A stretch of 64,000 nt of DNA, taken from NCBI RefSeq assembly GCF_051020955.1, contig NC_135013.1:3936501-4000500 (forward strand). The letters run 5' to 3'. The notes below the pieces were generated by a model. It saw nothing but the letters and a program-made list of their open reading frames with translations, was not told the DNA's origin and did not search any database. Position 1 is the first letter of the stretch; each line of letters starts with the position of its first letter. Source of the DNA: Megalopta genalis (Eukaryota > Arthropoda > Insecta > Hymenoptera > Halictidae). Positions 36,212 through 47,989 of this stretch are shown piece after piece. The translations under genes and the position numbers were made by a program.

Positions 36212-36926
36212 TCATACGGTTGTCCTGTTCGAGTCTCCTGCAATCATGTCTAAGAGTCGACTGAGGCCAGGCATACTTAAAATCGTACCTAATACAGGTA
36301 CTCTTCGTAAAAAGTTTATTGCTACTGGTAGGAAACCACTGTAACATAAATATAACAATGAAAATGTATACAAGTATTTAAATAAATATGATTAAATGAT
36401 CGGATGCTTTATAAATACATACCTGAATAATAATATAAAACCGTATGTTTCTATTATCATTCCCACGATAGGAAAACCTAGAAGAACTACAATAACGCCT
36501 CCTAAGAATGAAATGCTTGCTTTGATCTTATGCCTTTGGAAAAAGAAATTCAGGGTTCTCTTTGGGCCAATGACACATGCTAATCCAGATATAAATAGGA
36601 TCTGTATACAAACAATTCATCAGTTCAGAAGCAGTACCATAAAGCAGATTATGAAAATTTATGGAGATGTGCAAGAGCAATTCTTACGTTTCCGATTGCA
36701 AGCAAACCCTTATCAAAGAGCAACAGCACTCCAAGAAAAAGAAAGGATATTCCAAAACCGGCGAGTCCAACTCCAATTTCTACAAATAGTATTATATTGT
36801 TATAACGTTTGAAATTGACTTTCGTTTGCGATCGTACTATACAAAATTTTGTCATATTTCTCCACTTTTTTTAGCAAACCAAAAAATTATAGATTACTTA
36901 CTCTGTGTGTCTGTGATCTCGAACAT
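36212..36926 (-). CDS. Got1: Vesicle transport protein GOT1B-like
   Basis: Small four-helix Golgi/ER membrane protein required for vesicle traffic between ER and Golgi (family knowledge). Exons 36926-36902, 36779-36688, 36601-36423 and 36338-36212 join in phase into 423 nt, 140 residues, against about 138 in vertebrate GOT1B. The start MFEITDTQKIGVGLAGFGIS matches the family. TM segments are visible at GFGISFLFLGVLLLF, ILFISGLACVIG, FLGGVIVVLLGFPIVGMI and YGFILLFSGFLPVAI. The linker KRTLNFFFQRHKIKAS and the C-terminal RRVPVLGTILSMPGL are highly conserved. The first exon has only 25 coding nt. There is no sign of damage. Confidence 0.96.
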
Positions 36927-37949
36927 TTTTGTTATTTCCTTTCAGTCTAACGCTTTTAAATAACTTTGATAATAGTGTTTGAGAAAGATTTAGCTAACTG
37001 TTCTAACAGTGTGCGAAACCTAACCTATATCCACGTCATTTGATGTGATGTGACACGATCCCACTAAGCACTGCTTTCTATCACCTTGCAAAAACCATAA
37101 ATTGTGTAGTTTGTGCGCGTTCGTGCAACCACATTAGCGATAATTTTCATAAAATGTCACTGTATCAAGTATTCATTGATGAAATGGACATTGAACACCG
37201 TTTCACACACCTGCGCGTGAGGTTATACGAGAATCTATTCTTGCCCGTCATTGCCCGGTGCACGGTGCACGTGTTTTTTGGGCTTCTCGATATAAATTTA
37301 CATTTCGACATTAAGTATGGTCGGACGTATAGATTCAGAAAGGAATAATAAAAGTTCTCACAATTTTTTATTGTTTAGAGGCAGATCTTATTTTTTATTT
37401 TCGAATTTAACATTTGCAATTGCACGTTTCATGTACACATTATATTTCGTATTATTTAAAAGTGAACTGTAGATTTACGATAATATAAGATATTAATAAA
37501 GTTGAAAAAACACGAAATAAATTTTCCAATTGGTAACTTCTATCACTGTGAATTAATTGACGTATTCATACAATGCATTTTGCAAAAAGGCGTGTATAGT
37601 TTATTAATAAGTTACAGTTTAAAATCTATTGCTTTATTAAACACAATTAGATATAAGTATTTATGTCTCGGATAAAGGGACTGTACAAAATAACGGTAAA
37701 TTTATTATGCAGTACGAATTTCTTATACAAACAACATATTATACATAGTTACTTTAGAAAGTTTAATCGGATGATGGAATGATGATTGCTAATGGAGATA
37801 AAAATGATAGTATTTTACAAACAGCAATAAAACGATGGGCTCGATTGTTAATCGTTAATATGGCTAAAACTTAGGTCTACATAGACATAACAAACATTAT
37901 TTACAGATATTTGTTTCAAGGTACACAGACGTTGCGATGAGTAATTGTT
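36927..37949. other. Intergenic region Got1 to calpain
   Basis: About 1 kb between the Got1 start and the calpain stop, both genes on the minus strand. A TTTATT on the plus strand (AATAAA on minus) near 37632 and another at 37701 could polyadenylate the calpain transcript. A 64-residue plus-strand open frame starting at ATG 37154 is listed separately. Confidence 0.55.
37154..37348 (+). CDS. Small open reading frame of unknown function
   Basis: 64-codon frame starting MSLYQVFIDEMDIEHRFTHL and ending RTYRFRKE, about 230 bp from and divergent to the Got1 start. No domain is recognised. An AATAATAAAAG follows the stop within 10 bp. It could be a chance frame or a small gene sharing the Got1 promoter. 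There is no evidence of translation beyond the frame itself. Confidence 0.2.
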   Translation: MSLYQVFIDEMDIEHRFTHLRVRLYENLFLPVIARCTVHVFFGLLDINLHFDIKYGRTYRFRKE

Positions 37950-40900
37950 TTAACACATCAAGGACGATCTCAGCCACTGCAACAAACAAACTTGATAAAT
38001 TACACAATAAATCTTAGTTTCTTACGATCAAATTGTCAGATATACGAACGACGAATGATGCATCTTTTTAATAAAATCAGTGTTTGCTTCCATGGAAGCC
38101 GCATATTTCTTTTAACATTCGTTAATATTCATAACAATTATTTTAACTTCAAGGAAGATATAGAAAATATTTTTAATTAAAAATATACGTAACAGTTATG
38201 AAAAAAGATCATTTATTAGAATATCTTGTATTAATGATAAGATAATACAGACCTCTGCTAAGCTTAATTTTATGGTTCCATTTTGTAAAGGATCCTTGCT
38301 CTCGAATATACCTGAAACGATATTGAAAATACTGATAATGTCGACTGATCGAACGAGCAATATTTATTATGTTCAGAAATATGAAGATTTGTTCGCGTAC
38401 CGAACGCATCGCTCAAATGCAATATCGCCGAAACGAAATCACCGAATCTCAGCGTTCCATCCTTTCTCATGTATCGTAGAATTAAAATGGAAAGCACATC
38501 CGTGTTCAGTTGAAATCCTAAGGGAAACATTTGCTTTAAATTGAATCGAATCGAATCGCAAAACGACTTTCAAGACAGTAACCTACCAACTTCCAACAAA
38601 GCGTCGCGTAAACGTTCAGCTTTTAGTATACCAGTCTTCTCTTTCGTGTGCTTCTTAAAAGCAGCCTGCCAATACTTCAAGCTGCACATGAGATCCTTGA
38701 AATCGTTGAATTTTAATCGCCCGCTACCGGAACTCTGTTCAACAATCACTTAAGGAAAATAAGAACGGGACACGAGGGGAATATATTAATAACAACGCTA
38801 GTGGTCAAGGCTAGCAGTTCACAGGCAATTTTAGAATTTGAAAAATTAAAATTCTGCTCAAGGATACGTCCATTGTGAGGACCACTTGCCGGCAAACTTC
38901 CATGCACGCGCAGCTCTTGATGTAATCTGTAAATTGATCACCCGTTAGACCTTGCCCGTAATAAACTTTCCTGATTAATCTTCTTACCGTTTGGTAAACA
39001 AGCTTCGAGGAGCTCCTGCAGCTCAAAAGCGTTCACCGTTCTGTGTTCGTCAGCAAGTTGTAAGAAGACAGCTTCGTACTGCGAGAACCCTTTACCTTCC
39101 AAGGGCGGCGCTTTCACAATGGCCGACTTCATCAAAGACGGCGGGGTGTCGAGGAGTCTGTGGAAATTTTAATCAGATTAGCTTTTCGATCTCGACGCAC
39201 TCGAAATAACAAATTATCTTTCACTTTCTACGTAATAATGAAAATGGTCCTCCCTCTCTTGGATTAGCGAGTCCCCCCCAACTTGGATTACTGAAAATGG
39301 TCCTCGCCATTTCGCATAAATTCTAATCTCTGTCTTTTCTGATAGCTTTTAGAATTGCTTCAGCGACGGATAATATTTTATGTGCTTACTTGAGCTCCAA
39401 CGGTTTACTGCTATACACTCGCAACGTGAAACTCGTTTCCTGCGTCGGCTCGAACGTAGTCGGCACTAACAAATAGCCACCCTGTTCCAATTGACACCTG
39501 TGGCTCACCTGCCGGCTGTTCGTGTATTGCGAGTTCACTAGGGACTTGTTTTTCTTAAAAAATTTTCTATTTATCGATTCCGTGTTGTTCTTAGGCAGCG
39601 TATAAGCTGTGAAGCCTATCACCTGAAAGAGACATTTGTCATTCGACCATTAAAGTGTTAATCTCATAAAACATGATATAATATAAATAAAAAAAGTTAC
39701 ATAAATACATAAAACAAAATTATTATTAACACTATGTCGTCCGCAGATCTTAGATATGATTCTTTCGTTTGACGCCCGGCATAATAGCTTGGAAATTTTA
39801 GATTTAAAAAAAAATGTCGAAGATGATAATTATAAATTGCTAAAATTAAGATACGTCATCCAAGAATTTTCGTACTTAATTCTTAGTTAAATAAGCACAA
39901 TGCTATAGTTAGTTTGCTGCCTTTTAACACCCAAGAAATATAATTCAAATGTAATTTCAGCTTTTTAAAATGGCACCAGCGTGGTGCCACCGGATGGCAT
40001 AGTGTTAATAATTAATAACAATTAATTATCAAAAAAATAAATATAATAATAATAATTAATTTAACGAGTACAGTTCTTATATAGAAGACTCTGTTAGATT
40101 GTTCCCCAGGATATTTACAATATTTCAAGGAATAATTCTTGCCTTCGGTTCCATGATGGAGTGCTGGTTCAACGAAACGATTACTTCCTCCATCTCGCTG
40201 AGTATCAGATGCAACTGCGGATTAATGTGGAAAGTTTCTGCAAGCAAAAAATACGTATCGTTAGTAGACGCGTATCGATGGTCATTTGCGTCCTGCAATA
40301 ACAAGCATCCGGGTGTCCAATTCATTGGGGTGAACCGTAAAACGAACCTTGATTGTTTCGACATCCTCCGGCGGTAACGCCTCTCCTCCAACTGCCTTGA
40401 TAGAGTTTCATTTGCCAAGTATGTTTGCTGTGCAACGATGGCTCATCCCTCGACGTTTCGGCATCAAGATGTACGACTTCCAGGTGAGTGAACGTTCTCA
40501 CGAAGTCTGAGTAGGATATCCTGCAAGTTAATCGACAGAATTAGTTCGCATCCCCTGTCGATTATTTATCCTGGACACGATTCAAATAAAGTCTACCCTA
40601 CCCTGTATATCGGCTCGCCGAGATAATCAATTCGTCGAAATCGATGAACGAGATTTGAAACGTTTCTGAAGCTATTTGGCACGAATTCATATTTTCACAA
40701 TTGGACCACATTTAACCGTTTGCAGTTGGAGCTTTTTAACTTGAAATCCGAATTAGTTCCTCTGACCTATAATATTTCCATTTCACACAACCTGGTGGTT
40801 CTTTGACTGAATTTTGCGACACTTTTGTTACACTTTTAACAGTTTTTAAAATTATACAGTAAGTATTTCATGAAAATATTTATAATTGAGCCGTTTATTT

Positions 40901-43900
40901 TGAAAGTGGCATAAGTCACTTTTTTCTTTTTTTTTTTTAAATGAAAAGATACCGTTCAATTGTAATTAGTGTTACCATTAACTCGATTTTTTTTGAAAAA
41001 GTGACTTATGCCACTTTCAAAATAAACGGCTCAATTGTAAGTATCAACAATTTTAAACTCGATACTGTTCAAATTCTTTTGAAACATGATGTAACAATTT
41101 TGAGCGGTGCTACTCGACTGCAAAGGGTTAAGATTGCAAACACCCACTGAACATCATCAATTCAGCTGATGAAAAATCTGTGGAACACTGTTGCAAGCGG
41201 ATGCTGCATACAACAATCGCTAGTTAAAATATTTTAACAACTTTTTATCGTTTTTTTTGGAAATATTAATTCGTAGTAATTATTATTCCTAGATTGAAAA
41301 TAAAGATTCGTAGTAATTATTAATCTTAAATAACAACGCCTCAAAATTACTTGTACATCGAATTGCCCGCGTACAAGGGTTGAAGAAGAATAACAATGTT
41401 AAGAAGTTGCGTAGAGAGAAGATCGAGGTCTGTAGACGACATGTACGAAAAGAAGGATAGCACTTAAAGAAAAAAAAAAATCGTTTCACTCACCAGAATT
41501 CCCCTTCGGCCATGTTTCTGACCGCTAAACGTTCCCTTTCCATCGGCGGTATTTCATCCCATTCGAGGCCACCTCTTGCCCAAGCGCCGACGTATTCCCC
41601 ACCAGGACCAAGAGGATTTCTTAATTTTACTAACGGGACTGCCTCGCCGCTGAATGTCTCCACCTGCATTTTACGCAATTGCAACATAGCGCCGACGCGC
41701 ACGAATTAAGACAATGCCAATTTCACGGCCGAGGGAGGCATTACTTTCCCGAGGTACATATATGGGCGCAATTTAGTTACATCGTTTGCATTTTACAATT
41801 ATTTCACTGTTAATACTTTGCACGGTACCGGAGAAGATTATAATCTATTCATTAGTAACGATATAGCAATCTTTAGACAATTTTTTGAAGAGAGTCAAAA
41901 GAACATTTATGATTTTTTAGGGACAGAATTAAATGTTTAACTCTCGAGAAGATCGATTGAACCAGTTAGCTGTGTTTGACGAGTATACTCGTCGTGAAGA
42001 AGTGGCAGTATTTTGAGTCATAACGAGTATACTCGTCATTGAGAAGTAGCAGTATTTTGTGTCACGACGAATATACTCGTCGTGGAGAAGTGGCAGTATT
42101 TTATGTCACGACGAATATACTCGTCATGGAGAAATAGCAGTATTTTATATCACGACGAATATACTCGTCACTGCGAAGTAGCAGTATTTTATGTCACGAC
42201 GAATATACTCGTCACGGAGAAATAGCAGTATTTTGTGTCACGACGAGTATATTCGTCACGGAGAAATAGCAGTATTTTGTGTCACGACGAGTATACTCGT
42301 CACGGAGAAAAAATTGTTAATTTTATAAAATAAAACCGTCTGTTTAATTCAATATTTTAACAGCGACGCTTACACTGTGTTCGACGAGTATACTCGTCGT
42401 CGCTTGATTCTTGCGTCACATACAGGATGTCCCAAAAATGTCTCGCAATCCGGAAATGGCGGGTTCCTCAGATCATTTGAAGCAACTTCTTCCTTTACAA
42501 GAATTTTCTCCGAGGCACCGTTAACGAGTTATTAACGAAAAACAGTGATTAATAAGAATCGAGTACGGCTGACGCGGGGCGGCCCAGCCAACCAGCGCGT
42601 GAAGCCCAGTTCCGCTCATTGGCTCGGTCGCCTCGCGCCAGCCGAGCTCGCCTCTCATTGGTCACAGTTTTTCGTTAATAACTCGTTAACGGTGCCTCGG
42701 AGAAAATTTTTGTAAAGGAAAAAGTTGCTTCAAATGAGCTGAGGAATCCGCCACTTTCGGATTGCGAGACATTTTTGGGACACCCTGTATAGTCGGTTTA
42801 ACAGTTTGAAAGGAACTGTAGGAGGTCTGGTACATTCTGTGATTACGTTCTCTATTGATCGCACTCACCCTCACGATAGCGTAGAGTCTATAGTTGATGC
42901 CCATTTGAATGCCGTTCGCAAGTTTTTCCGTGCTGGCTCGAATCTAGACGAACAAAGAATTGTCCAGGTTAATACTAAGGTTGAATGAACAGCAATAGAA
43001 TGAACTATGGTAACGGGGAGGCTGAAATGTCGTACCATAAGTTGTCATAGCTTGTTTGGGTGGAAGGATAACAGACATCGAGCAAACTAAACTCGCTCGG
43101 GCTTGGGAGTCCTCTCCGGTCGGACAGTCGCAGAAACACGTTTAACCCGAATTCGATCAATTAAGCCCGAGAAACTTGGACCAGAAACATTGAGGACCGA
43201 GAGACTGAAATTGTACCAACCTAACGCCAAGGAAACCAAATTTATCCCAGGAATCTTGGCCCTGGGTGTCCAGGTCAAGAGGTCTCCTGGCACGTGTCCT
43301 TACTCTGGTTAGCGTACCTCGACCCTGAGCGAGTTTGATCGAAGTCTGTCAAGTTTGTGTGTGGACTTAATTAATCTGATACTTTTAAAATTAGTCGCGG
43401 TCCGATACGATCGTCGCACGGCGATAAGAGAACGATCGGAATGATATGGAAATCAAGCGTTGCCTGAATGCAATAACTGGAAAATCATCTTATAGCTCGG
43501 TATTATTTTAAAATAATTATATATTAATTTATTAATAAAGTATTATATTTATAGAATATAGTAATAAAATATTATGGCTATAGAATATATTAATAAAATA
43601 TTATATCGGTAAAATATATTTTTATAAAATATTATAATTATAAAATGTATGAATAAAGTATTATATTTTTATATAATATATTAATAAAGTATTATATTTA
43701 TAGAATATATTGATAAAATATATTAATATATTTTCTCAGAATTATATCATTACTTGGCTATTAAATGAAATAAAAGTATATAAAAATATATAAAAAATAT
43801 TTTCTCGACGACGTGTTTCTAGAACAATTTTTATGATGATATTAGCTATTGTTTACGAATATTATTGATGTGCAATAATGTTACAAAGAATATATAAATT

Positions 43901-46354
43901 ATTTGCATGTAATTCGGTAAATTTTTGAACGAAAAAAAAAGCTGTCAGAGTAATGGAGATAATCGTAGATTAAAGTTGTATCGTTTCTGGAAAAATGCGT
44001 ATACTTTATATTATATACGTATATACACGCGATACTTTCATCTAATCTAATTTGTACACTTTATTTTCAATGAGGCGAGTATGTAAATCCAGCTATACGC
44101 GCGCGCGCGGCCTCGACGACGTACATTATCAAGAGCATCGATTACACTGGGTTATCACGGAGGCAAAATCGCGAAAACATAAAACGGGTCGTGTATCCAA
44201 AACATTGCGACAACGTTTATACATATTTTCAGACGCGTATCTTTCATGCCTCAATGGCGTAATTTAACGTCTTATCTATAAGTTCAGCGATTTATTTATA
44301 GCGGTAGAATAAGTTATGCAACGGTTATGCACGATCGTGTCAGCCAAATTCTAATCGATTCTGTTGAATTAGAAAAATTTTGGCACGTAATACACCTGAA
44401 TTCGAGGATACGGAAATGGATGTTAACTTATAAAATGTCAGACAGTTTGAATGAAATTATGAGATACGTTGCTTCGATCGAAATAGATTTTCTTTAGATT
44501 CAATTACGCAAATAAATATTATGATTGGACTTTTTATGTTGAATTGCATTTCACGAGCGATCTGGGAAATGACTATTTTTAATCATCCGGCATTTCACGA
44601 GCGGTCGAGATGTATTATTATATTATGTATTATGTATGATTATGGCAACAGTAAATTCTCCCTAATTGACGCTCAGATTGTACACAAAAATGGACAATTT
44701 ATTACCGATTGTCGACAACTTAACCCTAAAATTTCTACATTTCTGAACCAAAGTCTGTTAACCTCGAAAAGATATTAATTAAATAACCTTTAACGCGTTT
44801 CTGTTCTTTCAATTTCGGTTCCTTTAATGTATTTCTGTCTGTTCTTCGGTGTTTCCATTTTCCGTGATTAGTGCATTTTTATGCAAATGAAATTGAGTCT
44901 TGCGACGCACGGGACCCTTTAACAGATTTTTAAATATAGACAAGTTTGGCGATCTGAAAATTATTTTGGAACTAAAAAAAAGCCCCGAGGCTCGAATAAT
45001 CGTACCTCCCCTTTCTAAACTGTCTACTTTCGTTTCCAAGCCGAGGGTCAATTAGGGAGAATTTACTGTACACGGTTTCGATACAGTAAATTCTCTCCAA
45101 CTGCAGCTCAACATGTAAACAGAAATGGACGGAAGTTGTTGGAATGTCGGAAGGACGGAGAAGTTTGTATAAAACTGAGGCAGATCGGTTACGTGCAGGA
45201 AAGGAGAATCCATCTGCTGGCAAGTCAGGATGCAGCCGCCACAGGAGATACGATTATTTTATTATACTATTTATTTATTATTATATTTATTATATTATTA
45301 TATATTTATCTTACAGTTACCGATAGTCAACAATTATAAAAACGAGCCGCGAGACTCGACTAATCGCATCTCCTCTTTCCAAATTGTCCATTCTTGTGCA
45401 CAATCTGATCGTCAATTAGGGAAATTTTGCTGTATCTTTATTCAGCAACTTAACCCCAAAGCTTCTACACTTCTGAACCAAAGTTTGTTAACCTCAAAAA
45501 GTTATTAATTAAATAACCTTGAATGCATTTCCGTTCATTCAATATATTTCTGTTCCTTTAATGTATTTTTGTCCTTCCAATGTACAGTAAATTCTCCCTA
45601 ATTGTCCCTCACTTTGTAAACGAAAATGGACCATTCGGGAAGAGAAGATGCGATTATTCGAGCCTTCGACCTTGTTTTCTATAATCGTTGACAATCAGCA
45701 ACTGTACAGGGTGTCTCAAAAATGTTTCGCAATCCGGAAATGGTGGGTTCCTCGGATCGTTTGAAGCAGCTTCTTCCTTTAAAAAAATGTTCTCCGAGGC
45801 ACCGTTAACGAGTTATTAACGAAAAACAGTGACCAATAAGAATCGAGTACGGCTGACGCGAGGCGGCCCAGCCAACCAGCGCACGAAGCCCGGTTCCGCT
45901 CATTGGCTCGGTCGCCTCGCGCCAGCCGAGCTCGCCTCTCATTGGTCACTGTTTTTCGTTAATAACTCGTTAACGGTGCCTCGGAGAAAATTTTTGTAAA
46001 GGGAAAAGTTGCTTCAAATGACCTGAGGAACCCGCCACTTTCGGATTGCGAAACATTTTTGGGATACCCTGTATATCGTTTCTAGTTAGAACGATCGTCG
46101 ACGAAACAACAGTCCAGCCCGATAGCCATGCGAACGTCGTACAATCATCGTACAGTGGCAAATGGTTTACCTGTTGCTGATTGTTGTTTACTGTACAGGT
46201 GATTAGGGACGTCATATCGAGAAGCTTGGCGAGGGCCCTTCCGCAGGCGGTGGGGTCTTGTCGTATCGCGATGCTCTCGGTGATTCCTCCCGTGAGATCC
46301 GACAAACCGTCCAATAGGGTGCCATACTTGAGCGCCTCGTAGGAGCCGTGGAGC
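37950..46354 (-). CDS. Calpain-like protein (calpain-C type), 5' exons not found
   Basis: Calpains are cytosolic calcium-regulated cysteine proteases. Twelve exons fit in phase: 46354-46171, 42943-42869, 41663-41494, 40520-40348, 40237-40143, 39622-39390, 39157-38988, 38926-38868, 38734-38587, 38517-38401, 38311-38253 and 37976-37950, about 503 codons. Domain II is seen from LHGSYEALKYGTLLDGLSDL, domain III (C2-like) from EFWISYSDFVRTF through RRGVTAGGCRNNQETFHINP, and a penta-EF-hand domain with DSSGSGRLKFNDF. The stop follows WLRSSLMC. The position of the catalytic His (KGHAYSV in active calpains) reads NYRLYAIV, with Arg in its place; the Asn motif is RNPLG instead of RNPWG. Drosophila calpain-C is also reported as catalytically dead. 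The first ~250-300 residues, with the Cys motif, were not found and may lie beyond the window. Confidence 0.88.
39726..40008. mobile_element. TTAA-flanked MITE in a calpain intron
   Basis: Starts TTAACACTATGTCGTCCG and ends CCGGATGGCATAGTGTTAA, with inverted ends inside TTAA sites. The interior is AT-rich and non-coding, with a GCACCAGCGTGGTGCC hairpin near the right end. It lies in the GC-AG intron between calpain exons 40237-40143 and 39622-39390. Confidence 0.7.
40143..40144 (-). promoter_or_regulatory. GC-type 5' splice site in the calpain gene
   Basis: The frame requires the exon encoding ETFHINPQLHLIL to end after AAG at 40143 and join GTG ATA GGC at 39622. The intron begins GCAAGA, not GT. 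AAG followed by GCAAG is the usual context of the minor GC-AG intron class. Confidence 0.7.
40712..41131. mobile_element. TTAA-flanked MITE family B, copy 3, with a nested insertion
   Basis: TTAACCGTTTGCAGTTGGAG at the left and CGACTGCAAAGGGTTAA at the right are diverged family B ends. The AT-rich middle is interrupted by a separate ~157-bp hairpin element at 40,882-41,039. Confidence 0.8.
40882..41039. mobile_element. Palindromic element nested in family B copy
   Basis: The arms AATTGAGCCGTTTATTTTGA then AAGTGGCATAAGTCACTTTT are repeated inverted as GTGACTTATGCCACTTTC and AAAATAAACGGCTCAATT. The flanking bases are TA/TA. The near-perfect arms suggest a recent insertion into the older MITE. 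Confidence 0.85.
41975..42405. repeat. 44-bp tandem repeat with GACGAGTATACTCGTC palindrome
   Basis: About eight units spaced 44 bp apart (cores near 41983, 42027, 42071, 42115 and onward) plus a solitary core at about 42,384-42,400. Each pairs the 16-bp palindrome with GAGAAATAGCAGTATTTTGT. It lies in the calpain intron, immediately left of a family A MITE. Confidence 0.93.
42421..42789. mobile_element. Palindromic MITE family A, copy 3
   Basis: TACAGGATGTCCCAAAAATG and ATTTTTGGGACACCCTGTA form the ends. Arms include TCGCAATCCGGAAATGGCGG and its inverse. The right end lies about 80 bp from the donor side of calpain exon 42943-42869. Confidence 0.92.
43500..43740. repeat. AT-rich tandem repeat
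   Basis: About nine units near 26-33 bp of the form TATTAATAAAGTATTATATT and TATAGAATA. Intronic low-complexity DNA. Confidence 0.85.
44648..45070. mobile_element. Family C MITE, copy 3
   Basis: Ends ACAGTAAATTCTCCCTAATT and AATTAGGGAGAATTTACTGT are inverted repeats. The right half contains CCCGAGGCTCGAATAATCGT. The centre, about 300 bp, is AT-rich without coding potential. Confidence 0.8.
45082..45434. mobile_element. Family C MITE, copy 4
   Basis: Starts ACAGTAAATTCTCTCCAACT only 12 bp after copy 3 and ends CAATTAGGGAAATTTTGCTG. The right half has AAAAACGAGCCGCGAGACTC. The two copies are in tandem. Confidence 0.78.
45583..45704. mobile_element. Family C MITE, truncated copy 5
   Basis: Left end ACAGTAAATTCTCCCTAATT through GATTATTCGAGCCT, stopping where family A copy 4 begins at 45705. 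The missing right half is not found beyond that element. Confidence 0.7.
45705..46073. mobile_element. Palindromic MITE family A, copy 4
   Basis: TACAGGGTGTCTCAAAAATG at the left and CATTTTTGGGATACCCTGTA at the right; very similar to copy 3 throughout, including the GC-rich core. Located about 100 bp from the donor side of calpain exon 46354-46171. Confidence 0.92.
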
Positions 46355-46724
46355 CTGGAAGCGAATCGAATATTAGTTTCACCGTGCGGACAACGGTCGC
46401 GTTCTCCCCGCGCTCGGTGCCATCAATTACGGTGCGGGGGTCACGCTAGGTTCACGGGAAATCTCATTGGGATGTTCCCTTCTAACGAGATCGGCGTTTC
46501 ACGGCGGATCACGGAGAAAACCGGCGCGGCGGTCTCTCTGCCGACAAGGTTGCTAGACCGGACCAGGGAAAGCGGACGTCTAGAAAATTCGTCGACCCAT
46601 GACCTTCTTCGCCGCGGATGGAGCCGCAACCACGTGCGATTGTGATTTCTCGCGCGCCCGTCATCGAGTCCCGCGAAGAAAGTACCGCGTCGATTTCCGA
46701 CCGAATCGATTATTTTCTATACAA

Positions 46725-47240
46725 TCCAATCCAATTCGATTCAATTTTATTCCATTCTATTCCATTCTATTCCATTCTATTCCATTTGATTCTATTCTAT
46801 TCCATTCAATTCAATTCAATTCAATTCAATTCCATTCGATTCAATTTAATTCCATTCTATTTTATTCGATTCCATTGTATTCCATTATATTCCATTCTAT
46901 TCCATTCTATTCCATTGTATTCTATTATATTCCATTCTATTCCATTCGTTTCAATTCAATTCGATTCAATTTTATTCCATTCTATTCCATTCGTTTCAAT
47001 TCACTTCTATTCAATTCAATTCGATTCAATTTTATTCCATTCGATTCTATTCAATTCAATTCGATTCAATTTTATTCTATTCGATTCCATTCAATTCAAT
47101 CCACTTCTATTCAATTCAATTCAATTCGATTCAATTTTATTCCATTCGATTCAATCCAATTCAATTCGATTCAATTTTATTCCATTCGATTCAATTTTAT
47201 TCCATTCGATTCAATTCAATTCAATTCAATTCAATTTAAT
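46725..47240. repeat. Pentamer-based satellite (ATTCN)n
   Basis: About 100 consecutive five-base units ATTCC, ATTCT, ATTCG, ATTCA with occasional ATTTT. All three forward frames stay open because the pentamer lacks in-frame stops, giving false SIPFYSIQFN-type proteins. Higher-order blocks such as ATTCGATTCAATTTTATTCC recur. Confidence 0.97.
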
Positions 47241-47960
47241 AATTTTAATAATAATAACGATAGCCTCGAATCGCACTTGATCGAGATTTTTTACCGATGT
47301 AAGGACCAGAAGTTTTATGACCGCGGAATCATGAAGTTACCAGAAATAAAGGCAAAAGGTAATCGAACAGAATGGAGAATATTTGACTGATTAAAGTTCC
47401 TTTCTTGCATAGAAAAAAAATGTCAATTATTTCACATTTGAAATACCGAAATTACTTTGCCGCCAATCCAATAATAACGAAAAGTGACGTTGGCACACAC
47501 AACCGTATCGCCGGCGTGCTGCCGGTGCCGTTCCTGCGGGAATTAGTATTCCAGAGATAACGGGGTTTTCTCTGGGCCCGTCTCGCTAGGCACGCCGCGA
47601 CGCCACCCGAGACCCGCGCGCGTATATCTTATCCGCTCGAGCTTTCGTTTACGCGCGCATGCACGCGGCCAGCCGCCGAGTCTCTAAACCGTAACCATTC
47701 ACACGCGTTAAAGTCAGTCACATGGGTATTTTCTCAGGGAAGACAAGGCGCGCTACGCCGAACGGGAGATCCGTTTTCCAATTGTGCCCCGTGTATGGCC
47801 TTCCGATTCGGCGTTTCGCAATTACCACGGCGGAAAGAGAATCTCCGGGACGGTTCCGCGCGGGGTCGGAACGGCACGGGATATATGTAACTGGATAATG
47901 ATGCTCACCTATTTCATTGATCGAATCACGCCCGAAGGAAATGACCGATCCGACGCGAAT
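47241..47960. other. Unannotated DNA, partly GC-rich
   Basis: Includes a GC-rich, CpG-containing stretch around 47,500-47,900 (GCCGGCGTGCTGCCGGTGCC). No gene or splice-compatible calpain exon was recognised on either strand. Confidence 0.4.
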
Positions 47961-47989
47961 TGACGTTACAGTGGCTAACGAAAGTACGT

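Noticed and set aside
46599..47390. 263- and 220-codon Ser/Ile/Phe/Tyr-rich frames
   Set aside because: They translate the ATTCN satellite, which has no stop in any forward frame.
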